Below, piece after piece: positions 60,958 to 64,000 of a stretch of 64,000 bases of DNA. A program made the translations under genes and the position numbers. Every line of letters begins with the position of its first letter. Position 1 is the stretch's first letter. The notes below the pieces were generated by a model that was not told the DNA's origin, ran no database searches, and was given only the letters and a program-made list of their open reading frames with translations. The stretch is from QHXW01 sp035297145 (GTDB taxonomy: Bacteria > Acidobacteriota > Terriglobia > Bryobacterales > Bryobacteraceae): NCBI GenBank assembly GCA_035297145.1, contig DATGZN010000092.1, positions 1 through 64,000 on the forward strand, in the 5' to 3' direction.

Positions 60958-61098
60958 ATGTACCAAGCGGTTGCCATTGTCATCGCGCTTCTGGTTGGAT
61001 ACCTGTTCGCGGCCACGAGGAATTGGGTGTGGTGCCCGGATTGGCTGAAGAGGTTTGTCCTGGGAGAGAAGAAGCATTCTCACCCTTCCGCACCTTAA
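60958..61098 (+). CDS. Small membrane protein, unknown
   Basis: A 46-residue frame: ATG, then VAIVIALLVGYLFAATRN forms one membrane helix, followed by a short charged tail (LKRFVLGEKKHSHPSAP). AAGGTG 9 nt upstream could be the ribosome-binding site. It lies between the basic protein gene and the LptC-like gene. No family recognised; short length makes it only moderately certain. Confidence 0.5.
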   Translation: MYQAVAIVIALLVGYLFAATRNWVWCPDWLKRFVLGEKKHSHPSAP

Positions 61099-61175
61099 AG
61101 GGACGCTTCCTCAGCGCGCGTTTCAGACACCCCCGTTTTCTCAGGTCGCGCTGCGCGTTGCTATAGTGGAAGTAC

Positions 61176-63476
61176 ATGCGAGGAACGCGCTGGCTGCTGC
61201 TACTCGCCATACTGGCGATCGTTGCAGGAATCGGCGTCACTTACCAGACGCAGCAACGGGTTCTCGCGACCCACGCTCCCCCGAAACCGGCCGCTTTGCC
61301 CGTGAAAATGGACAGTTTGCGTCACGGGTTCGATTATGAACGCACCGAAGCGGGCCGCAAGAAGTATCGCATTGTCTCCACCACCGTCAGCCAGGAAAAA
61401 GACAGCAGCCACGTGAAGCTCGAAGAAGTCGAGCTGAGGCTCTTCGACAAGACGCAGGATAACTACAACCTGGTGAAGAGCGCCACCGCCGATTACGATC
61501 AGAACGCATCGCGCATGTACTCCGAGGGCGCAGTCGAGATGACACTGCATGTGCCCGTGGAAGGACAGCCGAGACGGCCCCTTGTGCAGATCAAGTCCTC
61601 CGGCGTCACCTTCGACACGAAGTCGGGCCAGGAGTTCGTGTCAACCGACCGGGAAACCCATTTCACTTTTGAGAACGGCACGGGCCAGTGCGTAGGCGCA
61701 ACCTATGATCCGTCCAAGCGAGAACTGCATCTTAGGGATCACGCCGAAATTGATTGGAAAGCGCCTACTCCTCATGCGCCGCCGCTCAAAATCGAAGCCG
61801 GTGACGCGGTTTACAACGAAGCAGAAGGCACTGTGTGGCTGAACAACGGGGCACGCTTGACGCGGCAGAACATGGTGGTCAATGCAGCTTCGGGTGTGGT
61901 GCACATGCAGGACCAGGTCATCCGGCAGGTGGATGCGCTCAAGGCGCAGGGAACCGACCAGTACCCCAAGCGCAGGCTTGAGTACAGCGCCGACGAGGTA
62001 CAGGTCGTCTACAACGATGAGGGAGACATCGAGCACATCACGGGCAGGCACAATGCGCGCCTCGTCTCTTCCTCCGATGGTTCTGAGACCACGATGACCA
62101 GCGACGTCGTGGATCTCGATCTCGGAACGGTGAACGGCGAAAGCGTGCTCAAACGCGCGCTCGGCAACGGCCACGCAACAATTGTCTCGAAGCCGGGGAC
62201 GGCGGCGGACGCCAAGCCGCCCGAAACGCACGTAATTCACAGCGACATCATCGTGGTCAAAATGCGCGACGGCGGCCGCGAGGTGGAGTCGGTCGAGACC
62301 GAGGCTCCCGGCACTCTCGATTTCCTCCCCAATCAGCCCGCCCAGCATCAGCGCCGTCTGGAGGCCGACCACATGGCCATGACCTACGGCCCTAACAACG
62401 AACTGGAATCGTTCCGCGCGACCAAAATCCGCACCGAGACGCAGCCCAACGCCGAGGAACGCGCCAAAAAGCAGCCCGTCTCCAAAACTCGAAGCGATAA
62501 TCTGTCGGCCAAATTTGATCCGAAGAGCGGCCAGATGAAGCACCTGGAGCAATGGGGCGACTTTCAGTATGAAGCTGGCGACCGAAAAGCCACGGCAGGC
62601 CGCGCCACGTTTGAGCAAGATAGCAATCTGATGACGCTCGAAACCTTCGCGCGCGTCTGGGATTCTACGGGGGCAACGGCGGCGGACCGCATTCTCATCG
62701 ATCAAAAGACAGGGGACTTCAACGCCGAAGGGCACGTCACCTCCAGCCGCCTGCCCGACAAGAAGACATCGCCTTCCGGCATGCTGGCCGGTGATGAACC
62801 CGTGGAGGCCATGGCCGACCATATGACCTCCGCTAATCACAATCACCTGGTGCACTACGAAGGTCACGTGGTGATGTGGCAGGGGGCGGACCGCATCTCC
62901 GCGGATCGCACGGATGTCGATCGCGATAAGCGCACGGTGAACGCCAACGGAAACGTGGTGACGCAGTTCCGTGAGAAATCGAAATCGGATTCAACCGCCC
63001 AGACCACCCCGGCTGTACCCACCGGGCCGATTTTCGTCATCGTCAAAGCCGCCAGCCTTATATATACCGATCAGGACCGGCTGGCTCACTACACGGGAGG
63101 CGTTGTGCTGACGCGCCCGCAGTTGCAGGTAAAGGCGGACGATTTGCGCGCCACGCTGGCCCCTCAAGACAACGACAAGGCGAAGAGCGGCGACAATCAA
63201 GAGCAATCGCGTCTGGAAAAGGCCTACGCCGATGGACATGTGGAGATCGTGCAGGCGGGAACCGACCGGACGCGCACCGGTAGCAGCGATCACGCCGAGT
63301 ACTTCACCGATCCCGATAATGAACACGTTGTGCTGCGCGGCGGCCAACCCCAAATGGTGGACAGTAAGAAAGGTTTTACGCGTGGGGAGGAATTGACCTA
63401 CTTCGTCAACGATGATAGGCTGCTGGTTTCCGGGACCCCGCAGCAACCTGCCACGGGAAGGCTGCGTCGTAAGTAA
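61176..63476 (+). CDS. LptC-LptA-like fusion protein, LPS export
   Basis: A 766-residue periplasmic protein anchored by an N-terminal helix (LLLLAILAIVAGIGVTYQTQ). The first ~250 residues resemble LptC (ELRLFDKTQDNYNLVKSATADY, YSEGAVEMTLHV), and several later beta-jellyroll units resemble LptA/OstA (KIEAGDAVYNEAEGTVWL, LNARLVSS-like, HYEGHVVMWQGADRISADR, HYTGGVVLTRPQLQVKADDL). It would form the periplasmic bridge that carries LPS from the inner to the outer membrane. LptC and LptA are usually separate proteins of under 200 residues each. TATAGT (61162-61167) is 8 nt before the ATG. The LptB ATPase follows after 10 nt. Confidence 0.85.
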   Translation: MRGTRWLLLLAILAIVAGIGVTYQTQQRVLATHAPPKPAALPVKMDSLRHGFDYERTEAGRKKYRIVSTTVSQEKDSSHVKLEEVELRLFDKTQDNYNLVKSATADYDQNASRMYSEGAVEMTLHVPVEGQPRRPLVQIKSSGVTFDTKSGQEFVSTDRETHFTFENGTGQCVGATYDPSKRELHLRDHAEIDWKAPTPHAPPLKIEAGDAVYNEAEGTVWLNNGARLTRQNMVVNAASGVVHMQDQVIRQVDALKAQGTDQYPKRRLEYSADEVQVVYNDEGDIEHITGRHNARLVSSSDGSETTMTSDVVDLDLGTVNGESVLKRALGNGHATIVSKPGTAADAKPPETHVIHSDIIVVKMRDGGREVESVETEAPGTLDFLPNQPAQHQRRLEADHMAMTYGPNNELESFRATKIRTETQPNAEERAKKQPVSKTRSDNLSAKFDPKSGQMKHLEQWGDFQYEAGDRKATAGRATFEQDSNLMTLETFARVWDSTGATAADRILIDQKTGDFNAEGHVTSSRLPDKKTSPSGMLAGDEPVEAMADHMTSANHNHLVHYEGHVVMWQGADRISADRTDVDRDKRTVNANGNVVTQFREKSKSDSTAQTTPAVPTGPIFVIVKAASLIYTDQDRLAHYTGGVVLTRPQLQVKADDLRATLAPQDNDKAKSGDNQEQSRLEKAYADGHVEIVQAGTDRTRTGSSDHAEYFTDPDNEHVVLRGGQPQMVDSKKGFTRGEELTYFVNDDRLLVSGTPQQPATGRLRRK

Positions 63477-63486
63477 TAACCCCCAC

Positions 63487-64000
63487 ATGCGTAGGTTGGA
63501 GACGAGCGAAATTTCGAAGTCGTACCGCGGCCGAAAGGTTGTGGACGACGTAACCGTATCGGTGCACCAAGGCGAAGTGGTCGGGCTGCTCGGTCCGAAC
63601 GGTGCCGGTAAGACCACATCCTTCTACATCATCGTTGGACTGATCAGCCCCGACTCAGGCCGGGTCCTTCTGGACGACCTGGACATCACCGCGCTCCCCA
63701 TGTTCCAGCGCGCCCGCCAGGGCATCAGCTATCTACCGCAGGAAGCTTCGGTATTTCGCAAGCTCACGGTAGAGGGGAATCTGATGGCGATTCTCGAAAC
63801 CCTTCCGATCCGGCCCCGCGACAGACGGGAGCGCCTGGAGCGCCTCATCGATCAGCTCGGCCTGGAGAAAGTCCGGCGAAACAAAGGTTATGCGCTCTCG
63901 GGCGGCGAGCGCCGGCGCGTCGAGATCGCCCGGTCTCTAGTGATCGAGCCCAGCTTCCTGCTGCTGGACGAGCCGTTTTCGGGCATCGATCCCATTCAGG
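63487..64000 (+). CDS. lptB: LPS export ABC transporter ATPase LptB (partial, continues past the window)
   Basis: The first 171 residues are visible. Walker A LLGPNGAGKTTSFY, the Q-loop YLPQEASVFRKLTVEGN, the signature LSGGERRRVEIARSL and Walker B LLLDEPFSGID are all in place; the sequence is cut by the window end just after that. It powers extraction of LPS from the inner membrane. It is adjacent to the LptC-LptA-like gene, in the usual operon order. Confidence 0.96.
   Translation, partial: MRRLETSEISKSYRGRKVVDDVTVSVHQGEVVGLLGPNGAGKTTSFYIIVGLISPDSGRVLLDDLDITALPMFQRARQGISYLPQEASVFRKLTVEGNLMAILETLPIRPRDRRERLERLIDQLGLEKVRRNKGYALSGGERRRVEIARSLVIEPSFLLLDEPFSGIDPIQ

Noticed and set aside
61641..62867. 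Long minus-strand frame of about 400 codons
   Set aside because: Antisense to the LptC-LptA-like gene; His/Arg-rich shadow without motifs.
1..64000. CRISPR array, tRNA, rRNA, insertion sequence, prophage or plasmid origin
   Set aside because: No regularly spaced repeats, no cloverleaf or rRNA-like sequence and no transposase, integrase or replication gene were recognised by eye.

Overview
The window reads as a chromosome segment of an Acidobacteriota bacterium, most likely of the Solibacter/Bryobacter type. This is inferred from G+C-rich genes, two acidobacterial-type orphan MacB-like permeases (one behind a PadR regulator), many Tat- or Sec-exported sugar and peptide enzymes, and LPS-export genes, which imply an outer membrane. 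No rRNA, tRNA, CRISPR array, insertion sequence or prophage was seen. The segment is mostly ordinary chromosome with short dispersed repeats between genes.

Layout. 1-8.5 kb: mutL, a VapBC-type toxin-antitoxin pair, a Tat-exported sugar isomerase-like protein, cysS overlapping a trans-sulfuration PLP enzyme, lepB, a DUF2905 protein and a HicB-HicA pair. 8.5-12.8 kb: a sugar-acid module, a YjhG-type dehydratase divergent from a Gfo/Idh/MocA oxidoreductase and a sugar isomerase-like protein. 12.8-22 kb: MFS transporter, tpiA, a cold-shock-like protein, deoB, a DUF4091 glycosidase-like protein, a PilZ protein behind a cluster of TGACAA/TTGTCA sites, purE and a Thermus-type isocitrate dehydrogenase. 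22-30 kb: larC-metG-tatD (each pair overlapping by 4 nt), a DHH phosphoesterase, a Uma2 protein, and ftsY-ribD-ribE on the opposite strand.

30-40.7 kb: mostly uncharacterised envelope or signalling proteins (TolB-N-like, heptad coiled coil, TPR, PilZ, an orphan membrane protein behind an A+T-rich stretch), a PadR-permease cassette, an exported or anchored peptidoglycan amidase and a PP2C phosphatase. 40.7-45 kb: a membrane-protein gene with two compensating frameshifts, several repeats and a second permease. 45-54.6 kb: exported hydrolases, namely three amidohydrolase-family proteins, a GH44 glycosidase with a dockerin-like tail, an S9 peptidase and an M20 peptidase. 54.7-64 kb: DUF4238, a stand-alone MetE-type methyltransferase domain, a secretin head-to-head with a winged-helix AAA ATPase, two small proteins, and an LptC-LptA-like fusion followed by lptB, which runs off the window.

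The observations most worth following are a translationally coupled amidohydrolase pair in which the second paralogue has lost all visible metal ligands; the secretin/AAA-ATPase pair whose start codons overlap; hairpin repeats placed at gene 3' ends, one of which supplies a stop codon; and a recurring TANNNT-(6-9 nt)-start arrangement that suggests leaderless transcripts. Functions come from motifs recognised by eye; no database search was possible.
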